A stretch of 64,000 nucleotides of DNA from Micromonospora sp. WMMD812 (GCF_027497215.1 NZ_CP114904.1:2688001-2752000); one strand, 5' to 3'. Positions 7,630-16,200 are shown, counted from the first letter of the stretch. A program made the numbers and translations. Notes: a model not told the origin generated them from the letters alone.

Positions 7630-9519
7630 TCATTTCTCAGCCGCTGGATCGAGCGTACCGAGGGACTCGAGGGGCGCGCGGCACGGTGCGGGCGCGACGT
7701 CCATGACACGATCGAGGGTGATCGCGGCGTTGATCAGCGCGAGATGACTGAAGGCCTGGGGGAAATTGCCGAGCTGCTCGCCGGTCGGGGCGATCTCCTC
7801 CCCGAACAGACCCAGATGGGTCCCGTAGGTGAGCATCTTCTCGAAGGCGATCAGCGCGTCGTTGATGCGGCCCGAGCGGGCCAGGGCCTCGACATACCAG
7901 AAGGTGCACATGCTGAAGGTGCCTTCATTACCGGCCAGGCCATCGGGCGACGCGGACGGGTTGTACCGGTAGACGAGGCTGTCGGAGACGAGTTCGTCGT
8001 CGATCGCGCGCAGCGTGGACTCCCACATCGGATCGTCGGGCGCGATGAACCCGACGTTCGGCATCGTGAGCAGCGCCGCGTCCAGGACGTCGCTGTCGTA
8101 GTGCTGCACGAACGCGCGGCGCGCGGGGTGATATCCCCGGGTCATGATCTGGCGGTAGACCCGGGTTCGCGCGGTGGTCCAGAGGTCGATCTCGGCGGGT
8201 GCTCCGTGCCGCTCGGCGAGGCGGATGGCCCGATCGACAGCCACCCACGACATGAGGCGACCGAAGGTGAAGTGCTTGGGGCCGCCGCGGGTCTCCCAGA
8301 TCCCTTCGTCGGGTCTGTCCCAGTGCTCGCAGAGCCAGTCGATGAGCTTCACGGTGTTGAGCCACGCCTGGTAGGAGCTGCGCAGTCCATAGGCGTCCGC
8401 GAAGTGGATGGCGCCCAGTGCCTCGCCGTAGATGTCGAGCTGGAGCTGGTCGGCGGCGGCGTTGCCGATCCGTACGGGGCGGGACCCTCGGTAGCCCTCA
8501 AGATGGTCGAGCGCATGCTCGTCGAGGTCGGTCGAGCCGTCGACGCGGTACAGGTGGTGCAGCGGCGTCGCCCCTCCGGCCGCCTCGCAGATCCGATCGT
8601 TGAGCCAGCGAAGGTATTGGCGCGCTTCCTCGGTAAGGCCGAGACTGAGCAGCGAGGTGACCGACCAGGAGGCGTCGCGGATCCAGGCGTACCGGTAGTC
8701 CCAGTTCCGCGCCCCGCCGATCTGCTCCGGTAGGCCGGCGGTAGGCGCCGCGATCAGGGCACCGGTCGGCGCGTACGTCAAGAGCTTCAGCGTCACCGCC
8801 GAGCGCTCCACCGCTTCCCGCCAGCGTCCGCGATAGCAGGAGCGGCCGATCCAGCTCCGCCAGTAGCTGCGGGTCTCCTCGTACATCGCACGGATCTCAC
8901 GAGGCTCGATGAGCCGGGGTGGCCCTGTCGACCCGGTTTCGACGATGGCCCCGCTGGTGGCGCCCTCGCCCAGGGTGACGAAGGCGCGTACCCCGTGGCC
9001 GTCGCGTTCGATCTCGACTTCCTGCGGGGGCTGGTCGTGGTGACGGACCCGATGCAGCGTGATGTCGAGCGTCGGACTGCGGAAGACGACACCGTCGGTG
9101 TGCATTTCGAGCTCGTGCTGGTCGAGACCGTAGTTGAATCGGGGCTGGACGTCGATCCGGAACCGCATGGCGCCGCGCACCACATGGAACAGCCGGAAGA
9201 TGCGATGGCGATCGGTGGCGACGTCGCCGACTACCGGCATGAAGTCGATCAGCTCACCCACCCCTTCGGGCGACAGGAAACGGGTGATCAGAATCGGTGT
9301 CTTCGGCAGGTACAACTGCTTGGTTCGGACGTTGGCCACTCCATGGGGCGTGATTCGGAAATAGCCGCCCTTGTTGATGTCCAGCAGTCCACCGAAAATG
9401 CTGGGCGAGTCGAATCGCGGCGCGCAGAACCAGTCGAGAGTGCCATCATCCGCGATCAGCGCCGCCGTCTGCAGGTCGCCGATCAAGCCGTGCGACTCGA
9501 CGAACGGATAAGACTTCAC
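7630..9519 (-). CDS. glycoside hydrolase family 15 (glucoamylase/trehalase-like)
   Basis: 629 aa, typical of actinobacterial GH15 enzymes. The N-terminal signature SHGLIGDLQTAALIADDGTLDWFCAPRFDSP sits at about residues 8-38, and the (alpha/alpha)6 catalytic domain contains the family-typical RNWDYRYAWIRDASW near residue 272. It cleaves alpha-glucosidic bonds in starch fragments or trehalose. No signal peptide is visible, so it is probably cytoplasmic. It stands alone on the minus strand. Confidence 0.9.
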   Translation of the reverse strand: MKSYPFVESHGLIGDLQTAALIADDGTLDWFCAPRFDSPSIFGGLLDINKGGYFRITPHGVANVRTKQLYLPKTPILITRFLSPEGVGELIDFMPVVGDVATDRHRIFRLFHVVRGAMRFRIDVQPRFNYGLDQHELEMHTDGVVFRSPTLDITLHRVRHHDQPPQEVEIERDGHGVRAFVTLGEGATSGAIVETGSTGPPRLIEPREIRAMYEETRSYWRSWIGRSCYRGRWREAVERSAVTLKLLTYAPTGALIAAPTAGLPEQIGGARNWDYRYAWIRDASWSVTSLLSLGLTEEARQYLRWLNDRICEAAGGATPLHHLYRVDGSTDLDEHALDHLEGYRGSRPVRIGNAAADQLQLDIYGEALGAIHFADAYGLRSSYQAWLNTVKLIDWLCEHWDRPDEGIWETRGGPKHFTFGRLMSWVAVDRAIRLAERHGAPAEIDLWTTARTRVYRQIMTRGYHPARRAFVQHYDSDVLDAALLTMPNVGFIAPDDPMWESTLRAIDDELVSDSLVYRYNPSASPDGLAGNEGTFSMCTFWYVEALARSGRINDALIAFEKMLTYGTHLGLFGEEIAPTGEQLGNFPQAFSHLALINAAITLDRVMDVAPAPCRAPLESLGTLDPAAEK

Positions 9520-9811
9520 GGTCCGACCTCATCCCCCGGGACTCCGGCAACCCTCCTCACCGTAACCGCTGGCCGAGGCCCAGCAGGCGCGTATCGTCAG
9601 GGCGCGCGTGAGGGTCGCGGTGAATGCCGTCAGGTTCGCGGCGCATGCCGTCGCGAACAGGAGACCCCACCCGGGCAGAAGCAACTCACGGAGGTGGAGG
9701 ACATCCCAGCATTACCGTTGGTCCGCTTCAGCCACTGCCTTCACGCCGCCGTGACAAGCCACCGCAGCCATTCGTCACCCGCGTATCCGTCAAGTCCAGC
9801 AGGAGACGGAC

Positions 9812-10567
9812 TCAACGGGATGGCAGTGGTGCGACCGGGCGGACTGCGGTGAACTGGGCGTGCTCGTACCGGGTGGCGGAAAGCAGCAGTAGCCACTCGT
9901 CGCAGCCCTGCCACGGGTAGACGTCGGCGGCGCCGCCGCGTACGGTTCGGTGGCCGTCGCCAATGCGTGGCCGGGCGTCGGCCGGCGCGCCCGCGAAACC
10001 GGGAATCCACACATCGGCGCAGACCTCATTCGCCGAGCCCATCGCCGCCAAGCCGAACCTGTTCTCCCCGGCCGCTGTCCGCTCCTCGTCACCGAAGTCG
10101 TCGAGGATCTGGTCCTCGCTGGGTTTCTCGTCGCCGCGGAAGGACAGCGTGGTGGTGCCGGCCCGGGCCGCGTACTCCCACTCGGCCTCGCTGGGCAGCC
10201 GGAACGGCAGGGCCTCGAGCAGGTCGTCCAGGTCGTCTTCGAGCCGGGCCACGCCGGAGTCCGTGTCGGCGTAGTCGTCCTCGTACTCGGGCAGCCAATG
10301 CCGGACCTGCGCGACCGTCAGCGGGTGCCGGGCGATCAGGAACGGTTCGACCCGCACCTCGCGTACCGGCCGGGCATCCCCGGCGCCGGCGAAGAAGGGC
10401 TCGAGAGCGTCCTCGGCGCCGCCGCTGCGCTCGATGGCGCGTACCGCGTCCAGTTCCGCGTCGGACAGGCCCATGCGGAACGTGCCGCGCGGCACCTCCC
10501 GGAACACCACGCCCGACGCGGTGTGCCGCCATGCCGGACGCCCCGCCACGATCTCCTCGGTCCACAT
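9812..10567 (-). CDS. formylglycine-generating-enzyme/SUMF1-like protein next to selB
   Basis: 251 aa protein with the sulfatase-modifying-factor fold: PRGTFRMG near residue 28, a PLTVAQVRHWLPEY segment, RLPSEAEWEYAARAG near residue 135, then NEVCADVW and a TVRGGAADVYPWQGCDEW region. True FGEs carry two catalytic cysteines in the segment after RGGSW; only one Cys is visible there, so activity on sulfatases is doubtful. The gene starts 12 bp downstream of the selB stop and is surely co-transcribed with it. Role unknown; it may modify a partner of the neighbouring redox system. Confidence 0.7.
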   Translation of the reverse strand: MWTEEIVAGRPAWRHTASGVVFREVPRGTFRMGLSDAELDAVRAIERSGGAEDALEPFFAGAGDARPVREVRVEPFLIARHPLTVAQVRHWLPEYEDDYADTDSGVARLEDDLDDLLEALPFRLPSEAEWEYAARAGTTTLSFRGDEKPSEDQILDDFGDEERTAAGENRFGLAAMGSANEVCADVWIPGFAGAPADARPRIGDGHRTVRGGAADVYPWQGCDEWLLLLSATRYEHAQFTAVRPVAPLPSR

Positions 10568-10578
10568 GGCGCCGAACG

Positions 10579-12306
10579 CTAGCTCATGGCGCGGCGGCGA
10601 TCGGGACGGCACTCGGTCGCGCCGAGTTGGTCGAGGTGTTCCAGCAGGGGGATGATCACGCGGCGGCTGGTGCGCAGGGCCAGTCGCGCCTCACTGGCGG
10701 TGAACGGCTGCGGCAGGCCGCGCAGCGCCTCGATGGCACGGTCGGGCGCGTCCGGCAGGAGGTAGTTCGCGCCGATGCGGACGAGTCTGCCTTGACGGAC
10801 GGCGGCATCCAGAGTGTCGTGGTCCACTCCGAGGTGGGCCAGTTCCGTCCCGTCGGGCGCGTCGAAGGGGGCCGCGGCCAGGCGGGCTTCCAGACGGTCG
10901 AGCGCAGCCTGGGCGCCCGGCGGGAGGGGTGGGCCGTTGGTCGGCTCCACGAGCCCGGCACGCAGCCGTACCGTGTCGGGCAGCAGGCCCGCCACCAGGC
11001 GGGCGTCGGGAAGCTCCAACTGCTGCCGGATCGCCTCCACGCTGAGCGGCCCTGGCGCGGCGAGGACGACTGCGTGGATGGCCGCCCCGATCGTGGCGAT
11101 GTGGCTGGCCGAGACGTGCCAGTCGCCGACCAGCGGGCTGGTTGCCGGTGGCGCGCCGAGCGCGCGGAGCAGGCCCTCCCGGACCGGCCCGCGCCGGTCC
11201 AGTTCGGCGTTCGTGTCCGGGATTCCGGTGGCGGTTGCCAGCTCCGCGGCCCGCGTCCTGGCTGCGCCGCGACGGCGAAGCGCCGGAGGCTGCGGATCGA
11301 GGACGGTTGCCCCGGTGATCCGGCGGCTACCGGGCGCGCGCAGCGCGATCCGGTCTCCGATGTGCAGCGGTAGCGGGGTCGACAGGTGGAGGCGGACGGT
11401 GTCCGCGCCCAGTGGTCGTGTGGCGGCGGCGATCGCGGCGGTGCCGGCGTGTACGAGGATCTCCCGCGGCAGGTCGTAACCCGAATCGCCGTGACAGCGG
11501 ACGTCGGCGGTGGCGACCCGGAGCCAGTGCGTCGGACTCACCAGGCTGTCGCCGCGGGTCAGGTCACCGGCGTGGATGTGGCGGAGGTTGACCGCGACCC
11601 GCGCGGTGGCCGGGGCGTCGTCCACGGGTTGACCGAGGCACTGCAGGCCGCGTACCCGCAGCGTCCGATCCAGTCGCGGCACGTACACCTCGTCGCCGGC
11701 GGTTATCGTGCCGCCGGTCAGCGTGCCGGTGACCACGGTGCCCGATCCTCGGGCGCTGAAGGAGCGGTCGACCCACAGCCGCGTCGGCGCGGCGGGGCCC
11801 GGTGGCGTCAGCCGGGCGAGCTGATCGTCCAGGACGGACAGCAGGGTGTCCACGCCGTCACCGGACACGGCGCTGACTGCCAGCGCCGGAATGTCTCGCA
11901 GGCTGGTACGGGCCAGGCGGTTGCGGGCCTGCGCCATGGCGGTCGCCGGGTCGGCGAGGTCGGCTCGGGTGACGGCTAGTACGCCGTGGCGGATGCCGAA
12001 GGCGTCGATGCCGGTCAGGTGCTCCTCGGCCTGGGGCATCCACCCCTCGTCCGCCGCGACGGTGAACAGGACGGCCGGGGCCGGTCCCACCCCGGCCAGT
12101 GCGTTGCCGAGATAGCGCTCGTGTCCCGGCACGTCGACGAAGGCCACTGTCTGGCCTTGGGCCGTCGTGGTCCAGCAGAAGCCGAGGTCGATGGACATTC
12201 CGCGGGAACGTTCGGCGGCCAGCCGGTCGGGCTCCATACCGGTGAGCGCACGGATCAGCGTGGACTTGCCGTGGTCGACGTGGCCGGCGGTGGCGACGAC
12301 GTGCAT
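10579..12306 (-). CDS. selB: selenocysteine-specific translation elongation factor SelB
   Basis: 575 aa GTPase that delivers Sec-tRNA(Sec) to UGA codons marked by a SECIS hairpin. The N-terminal EF-Tu-like G domain has ATAGHVDHGKST (residues 5-16), FVDVPGHERY (G3) and TRAD as a G4-like motif. Domains 2 and 3 follow, then C-terminal winged-helix repeats that read the SECIS (last about 200 residues, ending at TSRRVIIPLLEHLDQLG). It lies just downstream of selC on the same strand and upstream of the FGE-like gene. selA and selD are not in the window. Confidence 0.95.
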   Translation of the reverse strand: MHVVATAGHVDHGKSTLIRALTGMEPDRLAAERSRGMSIDLGFCWTTTAQGQTVAFVDVPGHERYLGNALAGVGPAPAVLFTVAADEGWMPQAEEHLTGIDAFGIRHGVLAVTRADLADPATAMAQARNRLARTSLRDIPALAVSAVSGDGVDTLLSVLDDQLARLTPPGPAAPTRLWVDRSFSARGSGTVVTGTLTGGTITAGDEVYVPRLDRTLRVRGLQCLGQPVDDAPATARVAVNLRHIHAGDLTRGDSLVSPTHWLRVATADVRCHGDSGYDLPREILVHAGTAAIAAATRPLGADTVRLHLSTPLPLHIGDRIALRAPGSRRITGATVLDPQPPALRRRGAARTRAAELATATGIPDTNAELDRRGPVREGLLRALGAPPATSPLVGDWHVSASHIATIGAAIHAVVLAAPGPLSVEAIRQQLELPDARLVAGLLPDTVRLRAGLVEPTNGPPLPPGAQAALDRLEARLAAAPFDAPDGTELAHLGVDHDTLDAAVRQGRLVRIGANYLLPDAPDRAIEALRGLPQPFTASEARLALRTSRRVIIPLLEHLDQLGATECRPDRRRAMS

Positions 12307-12434
12307 GGGATCAACGCTGCCAGGTGCCCGCTGCCACGCCGTCGGTGGGCGCCGCGTCGACGACGGCTCGCTGTGACGTGTCGTGCCGTGGGTCCGTCAT
12401 TTCGGGAACTCCCCGGTTCGAGGCTGGACGAGCG

Positions 12435-12530
12435 TGGCGGAGGCGTACGGGAGTCGAACCCGCCCGACCGGGCGACCCGGCCGCATCGGTTTTGAAGACC
12501 GTGAGGGCCACCAGGCACCCGCCCGCCTCC
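12435..12530 (-). tRNA. selC: tRNA-Sec (TCA anticodon)
   Basis: A 96-nt gene including an encoded CCA. The extended acceptor strands GGAGGCG (5' end at 12530) and CGCCTCC pair. The anticodon loop CTTCAAA holds TCA (complement of 12493-12495). A long variable arm contains the CCGGG/CCCGG hairpin, and the T-loop is GGTTCGACTCC. The UCA anticodon, long acceptor and extra arm identify selenocysteine tRNA. It is 128 bp upstream of selB on the same strand. Confidence 0.95.
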
Positions 12531-12825
12531 AGGCCGCTTCGCGGACCCGCGACGCCGATCATAAGCACGACGCACGACTCCGTGTGCCGCGATGAGCCTG
12601 ACGACGGTCGATGCGTCGGCAGGGTGCGGTCTGGCGAGCTGTTGGCAACCGGTCGCGGGCGGCGGTGCCGTTGCCGGCGAGGCTTGGGAGAGCGGTGCGA
12701 CCGCTCCGATGTTGCGGCGCAAGGGAATCGGCGACTGTCGTCTCAACTACTGAGCCTGGATTATGTGGACGTCAATCGATACGATCGCTGCGTCTTGGCA
12801 AGCGTTTACAAACTGGGGGCGCGCC

Positions 12826-13500
12826 ATGCAAACAACTTTCCCTGACGGCCGGACGTTGACCGTGTCCGGAAATCCCTACGGTCTCTCGGCGCCATGGCTC
12901 TACATGCTCTGGGTCCAGCATCAGAGCAACCGCTACCGGCTGCACGCCGGGATCCGCGGCGGCCAGGAGGGCTTCTACCGGAAGGATCCCGAGCCCGTCA
13001 CCATCCGGGAAGCGAGCCTGGGCAGAAACCGGCTGGTCGCGATCGAGCACGTCGGGCAGGACGGCACGACGCTGGTGCTGCAGAGCGACTTCCACGAGGT
13101 CTTCACGTACGTGCACGGCACCAAGGTCTCCCTGGACGCGCTGCCCGCGATGCTGGCCCCGTTGTCCATCACCGACTCCCGGGACGGAATCGTGATCCGC
13201 GCCCGCCGCGGCACCGGCGCGTCGGTGGAATACACGCTGGGCGCCAATGTCGTCACGGACGTCGGCACGGTGACCCTGAAGCCGTTGGAGACCGCGACGG
13301 TGCAGATCCCGCAGAGCGGCGGCAAGACCGTGCCCGGTGGGCAGCTGTGGCGCGACGACCTCCTTGCCGCCGACGGCAACGTCGCGCAGCGCACGGTGCT
13401 GCTGGCCAACGAGAGCACGGCCGCGTTCGTCACCGCCTTCGACCCCACCCACGACGGGCTGGCATCGCTGGCCCGGTCCGTCAAGTTCAGCCTCTCCTAG
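12826..13500 (+). CDS. unknown protein, first gene of the selenoprotein/Mau-like operon
   Basis: 224 aa. No signal peptide or membrane helix is obvious, and the sequence looks beta-rich with short valine/threonine strands. I do not recognise a family. The ATG at 12826 was chosen for the GGGGGC run 5' of it; upstream codons look non-coding. It leads a plus-strand run in which the next four genes follow at 11, 21, 2 and -7 bp, so it is likely part of the same redox system. By position it could stand where Mau operons have the large subunit, but it shows no beta-propeller repeats. Confidence 0.7.
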   Translation: MQTTFPDGRTLTVSGNPYGLSAPWLYMLWVQHQSNRYRLHAGIRGGQEGFYRKDPEPVTIREASLGRNRLVAIEHVGQDGTTLVLQSDFHEVFTYVHGTKVSLDALPAMLAPLSITDSRDGIVIRARRGTGASVEYTLGANVVTDVGTVTLKPLETATVQIPQSGGKTVPGGQLWRDDLLAADGNVAQRTVLLANESTAAFVTAFDPTHDGLASLARSVKFSLS

Positions 13501-13511
13501 CGGGGCCGGGC

Positions 13512-14024
13512 ATGCAGAACCTGTTCAACTCGGTCGCGGTGCTGGCGCTGCTCGGTGTGGTGCTCCTGCTGTTCGCCAGCGCGGCGATGTTGAAGATGAT
13601 CCGTGACCTGCAGGCCGGCCTCGTCGAGGCGCAGGCGGCCGGCGGTCCGGCGCAGTTTCGCGCCCCGGCCGTGCGGACGGTGGCCGACTTCGCCGCGCCG
13701 GACGCCAAGCCGACCTACGTCATGGTCGTCCACTCGGCGTGTCCGGCATGCCGAGACCGGGCGAGCGAGTTGGTCGGCCTGGCCGCCAGCTACACCGGTG
13801 GGCACCTGGCGGTACTGACCGCCGACGCCGCATGCCGCGACTGGTTCCCCGGCGAACATGTGCGCGTCGTCGTGGACGCCGTCCTCCTCGGGCGGATCGC
13901 CGTCGGCGTGACCCCGTCGATCGTCAAGTACGCCCCGGATGGCGCCGAGCAGTGGCGCCGCGTGGTGGGTTCCACGGAGGACCTGTACGACCTGCTCGAC
14001 ATCGTTCCCGCCGACGCGCCGTAG
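13512..14024 (+). CDS. membrane-anchored thioredoxin-like protein (MauD-like)
   Basis: 170 aa. One N-terminal membrane helix (about residues 5-27) is followed by a periplasmic-side thioredoxin-like domain with a C77-P-A-C80 redox motif (HSACPACRDRASELV) and a cis-Pro-like VGVTPSIV near residue 135. MauD proteins have this layout and are needed to form disulfides in the methylamine dehydrogenase small subunit. The next gene encodes a light-chain-like, six-cysteine exported protein, a fitting client. Confidence 0.78.
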   Translation: MQNLFNSVAVLALLGVVLLLFASAAMLKMIRDLQAGLVEAQAAGGPAQFRAPAVRTVADFAAPDAKPTYVMVVHSACPACRDRASELVGLAASYTGGHLAVLTADAACRDWFPGEHVRVVVDAVLLGRIAVGVTPSIVKYAPDGAEQWRRVVGSTEDLYDLLDIVPADAP

Positions 14025-14045
14025 CCAACATCACGGGAGGACACC

Positions 14046-14540
14046 ATGAACGACAAGGACTTCTGGGCCGACGTGCCATCCGTCGACGACCCCGCTCCTG
14101 CCGGCGCCACCGGGACCGCCAGCGCCGTGCTGCACACCAAGCTGCGGGCTCAGCGGCGCACGTTGTTCAAGACCGCCGGCGCTCTCGGTGGTGCGCTCGC
14201 GCTCAACGTGCTGAGTTGGGTGCCGACGTCCGGCTCGAAGCCGGCGCACGCGACGGTGGGCAACGAGTACGGCAACTGCAGCGTCTACTCCTACGACGGC
14301 ATCATCTGCGTCGGCGGGCCGTACAGCCGCAACTACTGCGGCAGCGACGGATGGTTCCTCAACTACCACGACAGCGTCTTCTCCAGCGGGCCGGTCAAGG
14401 CATGCGGCCCGACCGGCGGTAAGCGCAACGCCTGGCGGTGGACGCACAACGGCACTCCGTACCGGTGCGCCGACGGCTACCAGCAGGCACGGGGCGAGCC
14501 CAGCGCCACGTTCCGCATCTGCTCCTGGTCGAACCCCTGA
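14046..14540 (+). CDS. Tat-exported methylamine-dehydrogenase light-chain-like protein
   Basis: 164 aa. A twin-arginine motif R37-R38-T-L-F-K and hydrophobic segment end at an AHA-like cleavage site near residue 75, so the mature part is exported folded. The mature domain has six cysteines and four tryptophans; NCSVYSYDGIIC and TPYRCADG with a late RICSW resemble the cysteine framework of methylamine dehydrogenase small subunits, which carry the tryptophan tryptophylquinone cofactor. It is shorter than true light chains, and neither a heavy chain nor MauG is nearby, so the enzyme activity is unknown. Good GGGAGG site before the ATG. Confidence 0.65.
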   Translation: MNDKDFWADVPSVDDPAPAGATGTASAVLHTKLRAQRRTLFKTAGALGGALALNVLSWVPTSGSKPAHATVGNEYGNCSVYSYDGIICVGGPYSRNYCGSDGWFLNYHDSVFSSGPVKACGPTGGKRNAWRWTHNGTPYRCADGYQQARGEPSATFRICSWSNP

Positions 14541-14542
14541 GC

Positions 14543-15283
14543 ATGACGACGGTCAGACGAGCGCTCGTACACCCGGTAACGCCAGCGGTCGCCGCGCTCG
14601 CACTGAGCGCGGCGACCCTGCTGGCCGTCCTCCCGGCTCGGCCGCTGGCGCTCACCGTGCTGGTGTGGACGCTGCTCGGGGTCACCGCCGGCTACTCCAT
14701 CTCCGGCTCGGTTTGAAGCTTCAACTCCGCCGATCTGCTGACGTCGTCGGTCTGGCGAGGACAGCAGAAGTACTTCGTCACCGGCCTACTGGCCGGTGCG
14801 CTGCTCAGCGGGCTCGTCGCCGGGATCCTGGGTGGGATCGTCTCAGTCGTCCCAGGCGCGGTGCGCTGGGGTGCGTTCGCGGTCGTGATGGCGGTACTCC
14901 TCGGGTTCGAGGTGGCCGGCCGACCGCTCTCGCTGCCGCAGAACCGCCGGGCCGTGCCGCAGACGATCATTCCGCAGGCTGACGTGTCCGGACCCCTCCA
15001 GTTCGGGTTCGAGATGGGCACCGGCGTCCGGACGTTCATGCCGACCGCGCTGCCGCACGCGCTCGTCGCCGCGGTGGTGCTCGTGGGCGGGGTCGGTCCG
15101 GGCCTCGCCGCCGGTCTCGGATTCGGGATCGGGCGCGCGTTGATGCCGCTGGTCCGGTCCAGCCACGAGAACCCGGCGGATTGGGACGATCGACTGCTCG
15201 ACGTGCTGCGGCTGGTCGGCCAGCTCGTCGCGGTCGGCTTCCTGGCGCTCGTCGTGGCGCTGGCGTTGCATCGGACATGGTGA
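14543..15283 (+). CDS. predicted selenoprotein: polytopic membrane protein with Sec (TGA) at codon 58
   Basis: Read through the TGA at 14714-14716, the frame gives 246 residues with about six membrane segments, U58 sitting just after the second (ISGSV-U-SFNSADLL). No cysteine occurs anywhere else in the protein. Support for Sec: the frame stays coding and hydrophobic on both sides, the gene is 2 bp after the light-chain-like gene and overlaps the MauE-like gene, a SECIS-like hairpin follows, and selB/selC are the nearest divergent genes. Read as a stop, it would leave a 57-residue fragment and an orphan 141-residue ORF without a good start. Likely a membrane redox component; no family recognised. 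Confidence 0.82.
14734..14768 (+). promoter_or_regulatory. bacterial SECIS-like hairpin
   Basis: TCTGCTG (14734-14740) pairs with CAGCAGA (14762-14768). Inside a 3x3 internal loop, TCGTC (14744-14748) pairs with GGCGA (14754-14758, one G-U). The 5-nt apical loop is GGTCT, the same GGUC(U) core as the E. coli fdhF SECIS. The loop begins 33 nt after the TGA, within the roughly 16-37 nt window known for bacterial SECIS elements. Confidence 0.8.
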
Positions 15284-15816
15284 GCGTCCCGTTCGCGGTG
15301 GTGGCCCTCGCCGGCCACCTGCTGCTGGTCGCCGCCGTCGTCCAGCGGCTGGCGACCCGGGTTCCGCTGCGGCGCACGCTGGACCGGCACGCGTTGCTGC
15401 CGTCCGGTCTGCGCCGGGCCGCGGCGGCGGCCGGCATCGAGGTCGTCCACCTGGTCACCGGCCTGGCCGGCGCGGTCGCGCTCCTGGCCGGCGGCCAGGC
15501 CGCCTGGGTGTACGCGTGTCTAGCCGCCGCCGTCCAGTACGCCGGATTCGCCGCCTACCTGTTCGCGCTGCGTCGGCGCTACGGGACAGTGCCGTGTGGC
15601 TGCTTCGGCGAACGCGGTCGCGCGGGTACGCCCGCCATCGTGCGGGCGGCCGGCTTTGCCCTGGCAGCTGGGCTGGCCGCGGCGCTGCCCCCGGCCGGCC
15701 TCGGCGTGCCGGAGCGGCTGGGGGCGCTGGCCGCGGCCGCAACGGTCGCCGGCTTCGCCGTTTATCTCGTCGCCGTCCTGGACACGCTCGCCGAGCTGCG
15801 GACGACCAGCGCGTGA
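15277..15816 (+). CDS. MauE/DoxX-like redox-associated membrane protein
   Basis: 179 aa with four to five membrane helices and a C107-G-C109-F motif after YGTVP, as in MauE-type proteins. These are needed with MauD for assembly and disulfide formation of the methylamine dehydrogenase small subunit. The ATG overlaps the end of the selenoprotein gene; a GTG one codon later is an alternative. It could relay electrons or disulfides between membrane, MauD-like thioredoxin and the light-chain-like client, with the Sec protein as another relay (inference). Confidence 0.78.
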   Translation: MVSVPFAVVALAGHLLLVAAVVQRLATRVPLRRTLDRHALLPSGLRRAAAAAGIEVVHLVTGLAGAVALLAGGQAAWVYACLAAAVQYAGFAAYLFALRRRYGTVPCGCFGERGRAGTPAIVRAAGFALAAGLAAALPPAGLGVPERLGALAAAATVAGFAVYLVAVLDTLAELRTTSA

Positions 15817-15819
15817 CAC

Positions 15820-16008
15820 GTGCTGGAGGGATACCTGCCCGCCGCACTCGTGATGGTCCAGCGCAGCGGCCGCGACGTGCCGGCGCTCGGACAGCCGACA
15901 GCGCGGGACAGCCGCGATGTCTCACTCCGCGACGCGTTCGACCCGGACAGCGATCGGCAGCGTCTCCTCGGCCTGGCCGAGCGTCACGCACGGGCGATGC
16001 CCCACTGA
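15820..16008 (+). CDS. small hypothetical protein
   Basis: 62 codons from a GTG 3 bp after the MauE-like stop. The composition is soluble and charged (DAFDPDSDRQRLLGLAERHARAMPH at the end), with no motif recognised. The tight spacing suggests the last gene of the selenoprotein operon, but there is no clear ribosome site and it could be non-coding. Confidence 0.35.
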   Translation: MLEGYLPAALVMVQRSGRDVPALGQPTARDSRDVSLRDAFDPDSDRQRLLGLAERHARAMPH

Positions 16009-16089
16009 ACGGTTGCGTGATTGACCGCCCCGGCGCCGGTCGGCCACCCGAGCGCGTGGTCCGGGCGGGCGTCCGTCGCAGTGCGTGTG

Positions 16090-16200
16090 TCACTCGCAGA
16101 ACACCTGCACCTTGGTGTCGGGCTGGTCGACGTCGATGGTGACGTCGTCGAGTTCGTTCGTGGCCTGCCGACGCGCCGCGGCGGCGAGCAGCGCAGCCAT
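16090..16200 (-). CDS. possible small ORF on the minus strand
   Basis: 36 codons from an ATG at 16200, ending TIDVDQPDTKVQVFCE before TGA. The C-terminus looks protein-like and the frame stays open upstream toward the VOC gene, but there is no good ribosome site. Either a tiny gene or the tail of an eroded one. The surrounding sequence 16009-16277 shows nothing else. Confidence 0.25.
   Translation of the reverse strand: MAALLAAAARRQATNELDDVTIDVDQPDTKVQVFCE

Noticed and set aside
14861..15283. Separate gene starting at ATG 14861
   Set aside because: Coding character continues upstream of this ATG to the TGA, there is no good ribosome site, and the membrane topology is more sensible when read through.
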